From Alloprevotella tannerae ATCC 51259 (GTDB taxonomy: Bacteria > Bacteroidota > Bacteroidia > Bacteroidales > Bacteroidaceae): DNA of 64,000 nt. The translations under genes and the position numbers were made by a program. Below, piece after piece: positions 27,040 through 35,867 of the stretch; the first letter of the stretch is position 1, and each line of letters starts with the position of its first letter. The notes below the pieces were generated by a model, which saw nothing but the letters and a program-made list of their open reading frames with translations, was not told where the DNA came from and did not search any database. The stretch covers positions 530,145-594,144 of the forward strand of contig NZ_GG700643.1 in assembly GCF_000159995.1 (NCBI RefSeq). The letters are read 5' to 3'.

Positions 27040-28000
27040 TAGGCCTTCCTTGAAAAAGCGCTTCCATAGAAAACGCTTTCTCCGGCTTAGGTCGAAAAAG
27101 ATCTTACGCATTTCGTCTTTTTACACATGATTAAACTTATTGATCATTGCCAAGATTCGAGTGGAAACAAAGCACGCAAACAAAATGATGAACTGCGCGA
27201 TATTTCGCCTTATGCCATTTATCGCCGCAAGATACTATCATATTACTGCGAAGCGCTTTATGATTCTTTCAATCGCAAAGCTAAAAATATAAATTGTCAC
27301 AGACCACTTTTTCGCCCGATTATTTTCAAAGCATTCGCCTTAAAGCGTATTGTTCAGGCTATCGGCTTGATTTAGTTGGCGAAAAGCCCTTTCATAGACA
27401 GGTCGCTTATACCCTATTCGCGCGTGCATCGGCCTGTGTAAGAACAAGGTCTGCAAGCGTTTTACTTTCAGGGCGAATCAAGCTGACGATCTGACTTTTT
27501 CGTCACCTACTATTCCTTGCTATCTGAAAAGAAAAGCACCATTTTTACCTTTAACCGTAGCCGCAACAGTCATACAAAAGGATCTGTCATCATAGATTTA
27601 GGCTTGACTATGCCACAACGGAGCGTCAGCGCAGCGCCTACTTACCGGTGCAGCGGTGGCCGTTTTCTGTACACGCAACAAGGGGGCGCGGCCATCGCCC
27701 AACTTTGTGCGTGAAAACTCCCCCTATGGGAAGAAAAAGTCCCACCTATGGGGAAAAAAATTCCCCTTAGGGTAACAAAAATTCCAACCTAAGGGAATTT
27801 TTTCCAACACGCTGCGGCGAGGTAGCAACAAGGGGGCGCTGTGTAATGTCCTAGAATTAGTTGACAACTTTGGTTCTTAATTTCATTCTTCTTTGACAAG
27901 TTTATTTGCTAAGTTCAGCAAGGCTTGTCGTGTTCTTTTCTTAACTCATCCAAGGCTAAGGGCTGCCGATGCTTTCTTCCTTTTTTTGAGGCAGAAAGCA
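27040..28000. other. Intergenic stretch without supported genes
   Basis: Holds only short frames with no recognisable product; the largest, at 27127-27375, is basic and lacks a promoter or family. The one structured part is the palindromic repeat cluster at 27719-27810. Confidence 0.6.
27719..27810. repeat. ~22-bp repeats with CCTATGGG/CCTAAGGG core
   Basis: Four consecutive units, each an A-run followed by CCCCCTATGGG, CCCACCTATGGGG, CCCCTTAGGG or CCAACCTAAGGG. Cores are near-palindromic. The layout (A/T-run plus palindromic core, ~22-bp spacing) is like the other intergenic repeat families here, but with a different core sequence. Confidence 0.7.
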
Positions 28001-28002
28001 CA

Positions 28003-28035
28003 AAAAAAGTCCGACTTCAAGAGGAAGTCGGACTT
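28003..28035 (-). terminator. Terminator of the 29848-28056 operon
   Basis: Stem AAAGTCCGACTTC / GAAGTCGGACTTT with a 5-nt loop. On the minus strand it is followed by TTTTTTG. Confidence 0.9.
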
Positions 28036-28055
28036 TGTATAAGGTTTGAGCTATC

Positions 28056-29369
28056 TTACTTAGCCTGCAAACGGATCGTGTTATCGACCTTCTGCACCGG
28101 CATCAGTTTGCCGAAAGGCTGCGTCGGGCCGTTGTAAGTGGTCGTAACGATGCGGGTAGCTGCCTTAACCGTCTTGGGCAGACCGCCGGGCTGGCTGGGC
28201 GTCGTAAATTGCTTGCTGGCCAAAGGACCCCATTCGTCTTTCGTATTCTTCGCAATTGAGAAGGCAATGTAAGTCTTGTTGGGCTCTGCATTCCATTTCA
28301 CGTCGTCAACACCAAACTGATCCCAGTAAGGATCTTGCGGATGATCTTCCTTGAGCAGCTTCAGCACGTAAGCCTCGCCTTTGTCTGCTTGATCGTAAAC
28401 TTCCTTGTCCATAATGATATCGCGGTGGAGCGAAGATTGATCGTTGGGCGTGTAGATTACGCGCTGCCAGTAGCCTTCTGAAGTGCCGCCAAACTCTTTG
28501 ATCTCTATTTCTACCTTAGCAACACCTTCGCCGCCGAGCTTCTTCGTCGTAGCATAGACGATCTCCATATCAGCGTAAGTTTCATTTACGTCCCAAGGCA
28601 ATGCATAGATTTCATATTCCGTGTTGGGTTTCAAGCCATTCCACGTGATGTTTTCCTCGCCTACGTGATTCTTTCCGCTAAAGCGTCTGATCATATCGCC
28701 CATATTGGCAAAGCCCATCATAGGACCCCATTGCTCAAACTGCGCTTCAGCTTGACCTTTCTCGAAGAGACAAACGCCATAACCGGCTACGTCGGAGTTG
28801 GGCGTAAACTTAACCGTCAGGTTGTCCGTCTTCGTTTCAACTACCGTAGCGGTAATCTTCGGCGAGCCTACAAGCGTCTTGCGGGGCGTAGTGAAGTCGA
28901 CGCGTTGCGCCGTGCAAGCGATGCCATACTTATCGTAAGCGGCAACGAGAATCGTATAGTTGGTATTGTCTTTCAACTTGCCGATACCCGTCATCTGCGC
29001 ATTGGTAAAGTCTTCTGTAAAGAGCGGATTGTTGCTGCGCTCAACCATCGCGATGTACTGCATTTCGTTTCCGAGTTTGTCTGCCAACACTTTGGGGACG
29101 ATACTAAAACGATAGCCATGGCAATCAGCGCTGCGCTGGAAAGCTGCCCAGATCGTATCGCCGTCAACGCCTGCACTATACTTTAAGAACTTGGCTTCTA
29201 CGCTAACCGGCCCGGTAATTTTTACGAAGTCGATGCTGTCAACGCGCTCCACGAGGTAACCTTTGACATTGCCGTTTGTTTCGTGAATGAGCACACGAGT
29301 GTTATTGTTCTGCGCCCAAGCGAAGAGGGACGCAGCTATGAAGGTAAAAAGGAATAATAGGCGTTTCAT
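28056..29369 (-). CDS. Secreted multi-domain (fibronectin III-like) protein, unknown function
   Basis: A 437-residue exported protein with a signal peptide ending FAWAQ. After a short N-terminal region (VERVDSIDFV) it appears to contain two to three Fn3-like beta-sandwich modules, judged from patterns such as LKDNTNYTILVAAYDKYG and WNGLKPNTEYEIYALPW. No lipobox and no catalytic motif are seen, and there is no sorting-type tail. Its start overlaps the stop of the 160-residue secreted protein upstream (ATGA), so the two are translationally coupled and probably act together at the cell surface. Function unknown. Confidence 0.8.
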   Translation of the reverse strand: MKRLLFLFTFIAASLFAWAQNNNTRVLIHETNGNVKGYLVERVDSIDFVKITGPVSVEAKFLKYSAGVDGDTIWAAFQRSADCHGYRFSIVPKVLADKLGNEMQYIAMVERSNNPLFTEDFTNAQMTGIGKLKDNTNYTILVAAYDKYGIACTAQRVDFTTPRKTLVGSPKITATVVETKTDNLTVKFTPNSDVAGYGVCLFEKGQAEAQFEQWGPMMGFANMGDMIRRFSGKNHVGEENITWNGLKPNTEYEIYALPWDVNETYADMEIVYATTKKLGGEGVAKVEIEIKEFGGTSEGYWQRVIYTPNDQSSLHRDIIMDKEVYDQADKGEAYVLKLLKEDHPQDPYWDQFGVDDVKWNAEPNKTYIAFSIAKNTKDEWGPLASKQFTTPSQPGGLPKTVKAATRIVTTTYNGPTQPFGKLMPVQKVDNTIRLQAK

Positions 29370-29848
29370 TTTTTCAAGAATTTGAATGTTTGATTATTGA
29401 CTTTGAGAACATAAGCACCTGCACTGAGGCGACTGATATCAATCGTGCGTGCAGTCCAATGCTTATTGCTCATCACGAGGCGACCGCTCGGATCGAAGAG
29501 CATAAAGGACGCGTTCGTCAGCGCGTCAGCACCTTTTAGGGTCAGCGTCTGCCCGTCGTTGAGCAGTTGCCAGCCATTTTTGCCCACCTCAGTGGTGGGA
29601 GAGATGCCCGTACTGGTCTCGAAATGGAGACGGCGGGTATCGTCGTACTTGAAATTAGCCATTGACGCATCTTGACCAACAACCGTAAACTGATCTTCGG
29701 AGAAAATCAGCTTCTTCAATTGGCTCAGATCATACTGCGTCTGTGCGCCGTTCTTCATCTGCACGACAAGGCGGTCTTGGGCTTTAAGGCCGACAGCCAT
29801 CCATGCAAACAACGAAAGCGCGATCAGGAATCGGCAGTTACGTTTCAT
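29366..29848 (-). CDS. Small secreted protein with T9SS-like C-terminal tail
   Basis: A 160-residue exported protein. Signal peptide ends GLKAQ. A short segment resembling the N-terminus of its operon partner (KNGAQTQYDLSQLKKLIF) follows. The C-terminal ~70 residues form a type-A sorting-like domain (LNDGQTLTLKG, LFDPSGRLVM, IDISRLSAGAYVLKVNNQTFKFLKK region). The first gene of a two-gene operon with its own promoter. It may be a carrier or anchor for the downstream protein; that is inference. Confidence 0.8.
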   Translation of the reverse strand: MKRNCRFLIALSLFAWMAVGLKAQDRLVVQMKNGAQTQYDLSQLKKLIFSEDQFTVVGQDASMANFKYDDTRRLHFETSTGISPTTEVGKNGWQLLNDGQTLTLKGADALTNASFMLFDPSGRLVMSNKHWTARTIDISRLSAGAYVLKVNNQTFKFLKK

Positions 29849-29883
29849 GAATTCTTTATTTTTAGAAATGAATTGTTACGCCG

Positions 29884-29913
29884 CAAAGATAAGACTTTAA
29901 GGACTAAAACAAA
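29884..29913 (-). promoter_or_regulatory. Promoter of the secreted-protein operon
   Basis: -7 box TATCTTTG (29884-29891) and -33 TTTG (29910-29913) on the minus strand, 18-nt spacer. Confidence 0.6.
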
Positions 29914-30108
29914 CTATATATATGTATTTATTTAGGAGAAGGGGCTTGTATTCTGCATAGGTCGTCCGGGTTTATAACCTTTCGCTTGCGCAGGGCCGCT
30001 TGAGAGGAGGCGAGGGGCTAAGGCTGCGCTACGCGAGGAGGGGTGCGGCTGCGTAGCACCATATATATAATGTGTGGGGCGATCGGTGGGCGCGACAGCG
30101 CAAAAGCA

Positions 30109-30144
30109 AAGCAGCCGGGCATCTCGCGGGATACTCGGCTGCTT
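30109..30144 (-). terminator. Terminator after outer-membrane barrel gene
   Basis: Stem AAGCAGCCG / CGGCTGCTT with an internal imperfect part. On the minus strand it is followed by TGCTTTTGC. It lies just after the stop codon at 30167. Confidence 0.6.
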
Positions 30145-30166
30145 GTAGTATTGTGTTCGCTTAAAA

Positions 30167-30772
30167 TCAGAAGAGGTAAGCGGCTTGTACTTGGAAGGTG
30201 TTGGCGCGGAAGGAATAAGTACCGGCACCATAGGTCTTCGCATATTTGCCCAACATAATATTGTAGCCAACACCCAACTCAACGTGGCCGAGCAACTTAA
30301 CACCAGCGCCGATATTCCAACTGACGTTCATATTCTCACGCTTTAAGACGTCGGTTACACGACCTTCGGTAATATCGGATAGGCCCCACTTGCAATTGCC
30401 AATATTGAAGCCAAACTGCGGGCCGGTTGAAGCGTAAACGGCAGCGAGCGAACTTAAACCTAAAGTATAGCGGAAGTTAACAGGAACTTCCACACTGCGG
30501 AAAGTCTTAGAAGTATGGTCGGTCAAGCTCAAGCGGCGCTGGTTGTAGAGCAGGGCTACATCGCCACCAAAACCGAGGAAGTTGAAGTTCATCTTCGGAC
30601 CTACATAGAAACCATAACGATTCTGCGGGTCTGTAAACTGCTTCAAGTTCTTGCTCACACTGAGCTTACTCAAATTCATACCGGCTTCGAGACCAAATTC
30701 AATGCCGGCTTTGGCCGGTTGCGCAATGCCGAGCGTCAGCATTACAGCAAAAATCAAAAGAGACTTTTTCAT
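30167..30772 (-). CDS. Outer-membrane beta-barrel protein (PorT-like OMP_b-brl family)
   Basis: A 201-residue protein with a signal peptide (ending AQPAKA) and alternating hydrophobic strands typical of eight-stranded barrels of the OMP_b-brl_2/PorT-like family: FGLEAGMNLSKLS at the start, GFYVGPKMNFNF, VPVNFRYTL, YASTGPQFGFNIG, and the C-terminal strand ending in Phe (FQVQAAYLF), the usual outer-membrane insertion signal. It starts 28 nt after the nhaD stop on the same strand, so the two may share a transcript. Specific function unknown; the family includes T9SS PorT, but I cannot assign that role. Confidence 0.82.
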   Translation of the reverse strand: MKKSLLIFAVMLTLGIAQPAKAGIEFGLEAGMNLSKLSVSKNLKQFTDPQNRYGFYVGPKMNFNFLGFGGDVALLYNQRRLSLTDHTSKTFRSVEVPVNFRYTLGLSSLAAVYASTGPQFGFNIGNCKWGLSDITEGRVTDVLKRENMNVSWNIGAGVKLLGHVELGVGYNIMLGKYAKTYGAGTYSFRANTFQVQAAYLF

Positions 30773-30800
30773 AACGCAGTATATATAAAAGTGTACTTAT

Positions 30801-32156
30801 TTAGGGGAAGATATAATGACGCTCCACCCAATAGTAGGCGATGCCGGCTAAGTAGCCAACTAAAGCTACCCAAGAGATGCGCTTCATATACCAACCGAAG
30901 GAGATATTCTCTAAGCCCATCACGACAACGCCTGCAGCAGAACCGATGATCAACATAGAACCACCGACGCCGGCACAGTAAGCGAGCAATTGCCAGAATA
31001 CGCCATCGACGGCCATATCGCCTGATGGCGCAATGGGGTACATACCCATACAGCCGGCTACGAGGGGCACGTTGTCGACAATGCTGGAAGCTACACCGAT
31101 AATACCCGTAACGAGGTAGTGGTTGCCGCCTGAAGCGCCGTCGAGCCAAGAGCCAAGGCCGTGGAGCACGCCAATCTCTTCGAGACAAGCTACGGCCATC
31201 AAAATACCGAGGAAGAAAAGAATCGTTGACATATCCAAGCGTGAAAGGAGTTTGGTCACACGCTTCTTCATACCATCAGAGATGTTGTGCTTATTGCGAT
31301 AGAAGAGCTCGGTCGTAAGCCAGAGTACACTCAAGACAAGCAAGATGCCCATAAAAGGAGGAAGGTCGGTCAAGTAGCGGAAGATGGGGACGAAGAGCAA
31401 ACCACCTACGCCAAGGAAGAAGACTATCTTACGCTCCGCAGCCGAGAAGTCGAGCGAGTCGCCTTCAGTAGCAGCTTGCGCCTTGGATAGTTCGCCTTTG
31501 AGCGACATTTGGAGTATTAACGTGGGAATAATAGCCGAGATCAGCGAAGGAATGAAGATCTCCTTCATTACGCCGGCCGTCGTGATCGTGCCTTTGATCC
31601 AAAGCATAATCGTCGTAACGTCGCCAATCGGCGAGAAAGCACCACCGCTATTGGCCGCAATAACAATGAGCGAGGCATAAATAAGGCGGTCCTTATGGTC
31701 GCTGACGAGCTTACGCAAAACCATAATCATCACGATACTCGTAGTAAGGTTGTCGAGCGCAGCTGAGAGGAAGAACGTCATAAACATAATCTTCCAGAGC
31801 AGTTTTCGCTTTGAGCGAGTTTCTAAGGCGTCGCGCACAAAGTTGAAACCACCATTAGTATCTACAACTTCTACGATGGTCATTGCGCCCATTAGGAAGA
31901 AGAGCGTCTCCGCCGTGCTACCTAAATGGCCTTGCAAGATCTCACTTACAGCTTGACCTACGCCCGCTGCTCCGCCTTGATAGTCGGCGTGCATCGCAGT
32001 AAGATAGCTGAGCGGATCAATCATATATAAGACCCAAACGCCCACGCACATAAGAAGTGCAAACGCCGCTTTGTTAACTCTCAAACTGTGCTCAACGGTA
32101 ATACCTAAGTATCCGAGAACAAAAGTTGACACAATAGCTATGGTTAATGTACCCAT
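30801..32156 (-). CDS. nhaD: Na+/H+ antiporter NhaD-type (IT superfamily)
   Basis: A 451-residue inner-membrane antiporter with about 12 hydrophobic segments, exchanging Na+ (or Li+) for H+. Family-typical segments are FFLMGAMTIVEVVDTNGGF, FLSAALDNLTTSIVM, IVIAANSGGAFSPIGDVTTIMLW, and GIIGVASSIVDNVPLVAG near the C-terminus, with the paired DN motifs of the IT superfamily. I use the ATG at 32156 because the extension to 32264 is hydrophilic and Cys-rich and does not fit the family. It suits an organism relying on a sodium gradient. Confidence 0.92.
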   Translation of the reverse strand: MGTLTIAIVSTFVLGYLGITVEHSLRVNKAAFALLMCVGVWVLYMIDPLSYLTAMHADYQGGAAGVGQAVSEILQGHLGSTAETLFFLMGAMTIVEVVDTNGGFNFVRDALETRSKRKLLWKIMFMTFFLSAALDNLTTSIVMIMVLRKLVSDHKDRLIYASLIVIAANSGGAFSPIGDVTTIMLWIKGTITTAGVMKEIFIPSLISAIIPTLILQMSLKGELSKAQAATEGDSLDFSAAERKIVFFLGVGGLLFVPIFRYLTDLPPFMGILLVLSVLWLTTELFYRNKHNISDGMKKRVTKLLSRLDMSTILFFLGILMAVACLEEIGVLHGLGSWLDGASGGNHYLVTGIIGVASSIVDNVPLVAGCMGMYPIAPSGDMAVDGVFWQLLAYCAGVGGSMLIIGSAAGVVVMGLENISFGWYMKRISWVALVGYLAGIAYYWVERHYIFP

Positions 32157-32408
32157 TATATTTGATTGGTTAAAATCTGCGTGCAAAGAACAAGAAAAAA
32201 AATCAGAAGACCAAATTCCTATCCGTTTTTTGCCTAAAAATACGTATCTTCGCACCGATTTCATCGCGATAAGCTGTGCTTACTGCATCAATTTGCAGTT
32301 CTTCCCTTTACCGGCAATGATTTTGCAAGGCGCTCCTTAAGCCTTTACCGGAAAAGGCAAAGATGCGATAAGCTCTCCGGCTTCGAGAAGAAGTTTTAGA
32401 AGTATAAT

Positions 32409-32480
32409 GGTCCTGTAGTTCAACGGATAGAATAGAGGTTTCCTAAACCTTAGATTTGGGTTCGATTCCCAACGGGACTA
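32409..32480 (+). tRNA. tRNA-Arg (anticodon CCU)
   Basis: Full cloverleaf: acceptor stem GGTCCTG/CGGGACT with discriminator A, D-stem GTTC/GAAT, anticodon stem GAGGT/ACCTT with loop TTCCTAA (anticodon CCT at 32442-32444), T-stem TTGGG/CCCAA with loop TTCGATT. CCA is not encoded. It reads the rare AGG codon. Confidence 0.93.
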
Positions 32481-32572
32481 CTTTCACAGTCTAACCTTAT
32501 AAAAGGCTTAGGCTGTTTTTGTTTCCCGAGCTTGCTAAGCCTTTTGTTTAGTCCCTTATTGAAGCCAAAAAC

Positions 32573-32665
32573 TTTCTTATAGGCGAGGAAAAATTGTCTT
32601 ATAAGAGAATTAAAATTGTCCTATAAGAGAATTTTTCCTGTCATAGGAGAAAGTTTTGCGACAGT
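32573..32665. repeat. ~22-bp repeats with CTTATAAG/CCTATAAG core (copy 2)
   Basis: Consecutive units AAAAATTGTCTTATAAGAG, TAAAATTGTCCTATAAGAG and TTTTTCCTGTCATAGGAG at about 22-bp spacing, between tRNA-Arg and nrdA. Related to 17640-17710. The rest of 32665-33250 shows no gene. Confidence 0.7.
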
Positions 32666-33255
32666 GCGGAGAAAGTTTTCAGACTTTATTAGATGCTATT
32701 TTTGCTCATTAAACGAATCAGTAGATGCCTGCATTTTAAGTATACCGGAATGGTATGGAATTTATATTTCATAAAGAGAAACAGGATACAAAAAGTGAAG
32801 CAAATCAGACGGACAAGATGGCTCGTCTTCGATTTGCCTCACTTCGTATCAAGACATTAACTGCAACGTCAATGTCATTTTATCAATTGTGGATTTTTGC
32901 CGTTCGGTTGTTGACCTTTACAATGAAAACGCCCTTCGAAAGATGATTGAAGACATTGATTTAATTCTGTACTTATTTCAATATAAGGCGCTAATTTACT
33001 GTCGACAAGTCCTCTTTACTACACCAAACTGCAAGGAATAATTAAAGGATATGTTGGATCTAATACGGTTTAGCGATATATTCCCTATGAGTTCAAGCGA
33101 GAACTCTAAGGACTATTACTTCGCATAAACTATATCGAATGTATTCAATTTGGTTTTATGAACACTATTTAAGAGGTAAGAGAAAGGTATAGAAAAGCTA
33201 TCCCGACAACAAAGTTTTTCTGAGAAGCGCGTGCGGGAAATCGGCCTTTTTTGGC

Positions 33256-33263
33256 TAATTTTG
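33256..33263 (+). promoter_or_regulatory. -7 box of nrdAB
   Basis: TAATTTTG, 35 nt before the nrdA start codon. No NrdR-type boxes were recognised nearby. Confidence 0.5.
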
Positions 33264-33297
33264 TACCCGATTATCTCCAAATATTTTAGCTACAACT

Positions 33298-35832
33298 ATG
33301 ACTTTTAGTATCATAAAGCGAGACGGAACAATAGAGAACTATAAAGCATCGAAGATTGGCGACGCTGTGAGTGCTGCCTTTGCAAGCATTGGCGAGGTTT
33401 GCCCTGCGGAAGCCCTCGAAACACTCATCGCTGCCATCGAAAAAGAGTTGGAAGGCATTGCTGAAAACAGATCGGTACGCGTAGAACAAATACAAGATAA
33501 CGTTGAAATAGAATTGATGCGCGCGGGCTTCTATCGCCAGGCACGCCGCTTTATTCTCTATCGCGAAGAACGCGCTAAAGATCGCGCTTATATCAACGAA
33601 ATAGAGCAAACTGTAGGACTCGAAGGTATGCATCGTCTCTTGAAAGACGTGCAGCGCGACTACCCGCATTTGTGCAAATCTTTCGGCAAATTAGTCAGCA
33701 AATATCACGCTTTCCATAAGCCGTCTATGACGGCCGAGGAGGGACTGCACGCGCTCACAAGGGCCGCCGTAGAATGCATTACGGCTGAAGAACCCGATTG
33801 GGAGTTTGTAGCCGGCCGCTTGTATAGTTTCCAAAACGACTTGAACATCCGCCGCAAGATGGAAGGGCTGCAACTCCAATCGCTCTACGACAAACTTTCG
33901 TATCTCACGACGGAGGGTTATTACGGCGCGTATATTCTTGAAAGTTATACGAAGGCGGAAATTGACTTAGCTGAGACTTTCTTGCAACCCGAACGCGACC
34001 GACTGCTGACGTATAGCGGCTTGGACCTGCTCTTGCGCCGCTATACGGTACGCAACTTTGTGCACGAGCAGCTGGAGACGCCACAAGAAATGTATCTCGG
34101 CATTGCGCTGCATTTGGCGATGCGCGAAACGCAAAACCGTATGGACCACGTGCGCGCTTTTTATGATATGCTGAGCAAGCAGCAGGTGTCGATGGCGACG
34201 CCTACTTTGGCCAATGCCCGCAAGCCTCATCATCAGATGTCCAGTTGCTTCATCGACACGGTCGACGATTCGCTCGAAGGCATCTATCGGAGCATTGCCA
34301 ACTTTGCCAACGTCTCCAAGTTTGGCGGCGGTATGGGCTTGTATTTTGGTAAAGTGCGCGCCAACGGTAGCGACATTCGCGGCTATAAGGGCGCGGCCGG
34401 CGGCGTCATCAGATGGATTAAGCTGGCCAACGATACGGCTGTCGCGGTAGATCAACTGGGTGTGCGCTCAGGCGCCGTCGCATGTTATTTAGATGTGTGG
34501 CACAAAGACATTCTCGACTTCTTGCAGTTGCGCACGAACAATGGCGACGACCGTATGAAAGCACACGACGTCTTCCCCGCCGTTTGCTATCCCGACCTCT
34601 TTTGGAAAAAAGTGCGCGAAGGCTTGGATCAGTCGTGGTATCTGATGTGTCCGCACGAAATTCAGACCATCAAGGGTTATGCCTTAGAGGATAGCTACGG
34701 CGACGAATGGGAGCAGCGCTACAACGATTGCGTCAACGACGCGCGCATTACAAAAACGGAAGTATTGCTCAAAGATCTCATCCGCTTGATCCTCAAATCG
34801 GCCATCGAGACGGGTACGCCTTTTGCCTTCTTCCGCGACCACGTCAACCGTATGAATCCCAATAAGCACAAAGGCATTATCTACTCTTCCAACCTCTGTG
34901 TAGAAATTGCACAGAATATGTCTCCGATTCAATCTGTTCAAATCGAAACGATGAAAACGCCTGAAGGCGACGACATCATCGTAGAAAAGACAAAGGCCGG
35001 CGACTTCGTTGTGTGCAATTTGGCTTCGCTCGTTGTGAGCAAGATCAATTTTGATGACGAAGCAGAAGTAAAGCGCGTCGTTTATGCCGCCGTGCGCGCC
35101 TTGGATAATGTAATTGACCTCAACTATTATCCGCTTGAATATGCTCGCGTGACCAATCGCCGCTATCGTCCGATAGGCTTAGGCATTATGGGCTACCATC
35201 ATTATCTGGCGCAGCAAGGAATAGTATGGGAGAGCGAGGCGCACCTCGAAGCAGCCGACAAGTTGATGGAGAAGATCAACTACTATGCGATCCGTGCCAG
35301 TATGGAATTAGCCAAAGAAAAAGGGCACTACGAATATTTTGAAGGCTCCGACTGGCAGACGGGCGATTATTTCAGCCGCCGCCAATACGAAAGTGCCGAT
35401 TGGCAAGCCTTAGCCGCCGACGTAGCACAAGCCGGCGTGCGCAATGGTTATTTGTTGGCCATCGCACCGACAAGTTCCACGTCAATCATCGCCGGCACTA
35501 CGGCCGGAACAGACCCCGTGATGAATCGCTACTTCCTCGAAGAGAAGAAGGGCGCAACGATTGCCCGCGTCGCGCCTTCATTGTCCGACAAAACGTGGTG
35601 GCTTTACAAGAGTGCCCATACGATTGACCAAACTTGGAGCATCCGCGCCGCCGGTGTGCGCCAACGCCACGTAGACCAAGCTCAGTCTGTGAATCTCTAC
35701 ATCACCAACGACTTCACCTTGCGCCAAGTGCTGAACCTCTACATCAAAGCCTGGGAGTGCGGGATGAAGACAATATATTATGTACGTTCGAAATCACTCG
35801 AAATAACGGAATGCGAATCCTGCGCCTCCTAA
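33298..35832 (+). CDS. nrdA: Ribonucleoside-diphosphate reductase class Ia, alpha subunit
   Basis: An 844-residue large subunit that reduces NDPs to dNDPs with NrdB. An ATP-cone domain occupies residues ~1-95 (SIIKRDGTIENYKASKIGDAV). Catalytic features: SSCFIDTVDDS with the first redox Cys, SSNLCVEI with the Asn-Cys-Glu radical triad, VVCNLASLVV with the partner Cys, and the C-terminal shuttle pair CESC (839-842). GTTAGTDPVMNRYF is the conserved substrate-loop region. The ATP-cone indicates dATP feedback control. It is followed 35 nt later by nrdB. Confidence 0.96.
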   Translation: MTFSIIKRDGTIENYKASKIGDAVSAAFASIGEVCPAEALETLIAAIEKELEGIAENRSVRVEQIQDNVEIELMRAGFYRQARRFILYREERAKDRAYINEIEQTVGLEGMHRLLKDVQRDYPHLCKSFGKLVSKYHAFHKPSMTAEEGLHALTRAAVECITAEEPDWEFVAGRLYSFQNDLNIRRKMEGLQLQSLYDKLSYLTTEGYYGAYILESYTKAEIDLAETFLQPERDRLLTYSGLDLLLRRYTVRNFVHEQLETPQEMYLGIALHLAMRETQNRMDHVRAFYDMLSKQQVSMATPTLANARKPHHQMSSCFIDTVDDSLEGIYRSIANFANVSKFGGGMGLYFGKVRANGSDIRGYKGAAGGVIRWIKLANDTAVAVDQLGVRSGAVACYLDVWHKDILDFLQLRTNNGDDRMKAHDVFPAVCYPDLFWKKVREGLDQSWYLMCPHEIQTIKGYALEDSYGDEWEQRYNDCVNDARITKTEVLLKDLIRLILKSAIETGTPFAFFRDHVNRMNPNKHKGIIYSSNLCVEIAQNMSPIQSVQIETMKTPEGDDIIVEKTKAGDFVVCNLASLVVSKINFDDEAEVKRVVYAAVRALDNVIDLNYYPLEYARVTNRRYRPIGLGIMGYHHYLAQQGIVWESEAHLEAADKLMEKINYYAIRASMELAKEKGHYEYFEGSDWQTGDYFSRRQYESADWQALAADVAQAGVRNGYLLAIAPTSSTSIIAGTTAGTDPVMNRYFLEEKKGATIARVAPSLSDKTWWLYKSAHTIDQTWSIRAAGVRQRHVDQAQSVNLYITNDFTLRQVLNLYIKAWECGMKTIYYVRSKSLEITECESCAS

Positions 35833-35867
35833 TCGCAGAGCAGGCGTCGACAAAATAAGCAACATCT

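Noticed and set aside
27127-27375. 82-codon open frame between adhesin 2 and the repeat cluster
   Set aside because: No promoter, family or conserved pattern; composition resembles the surrounding non-coding sequence.
32755-32946. 63-codon open frame upstream of nrdA
   Set aside because: No -7 box, no recognisable domain; lies in AT-rich spacer between the repeat cluster and nrdA.
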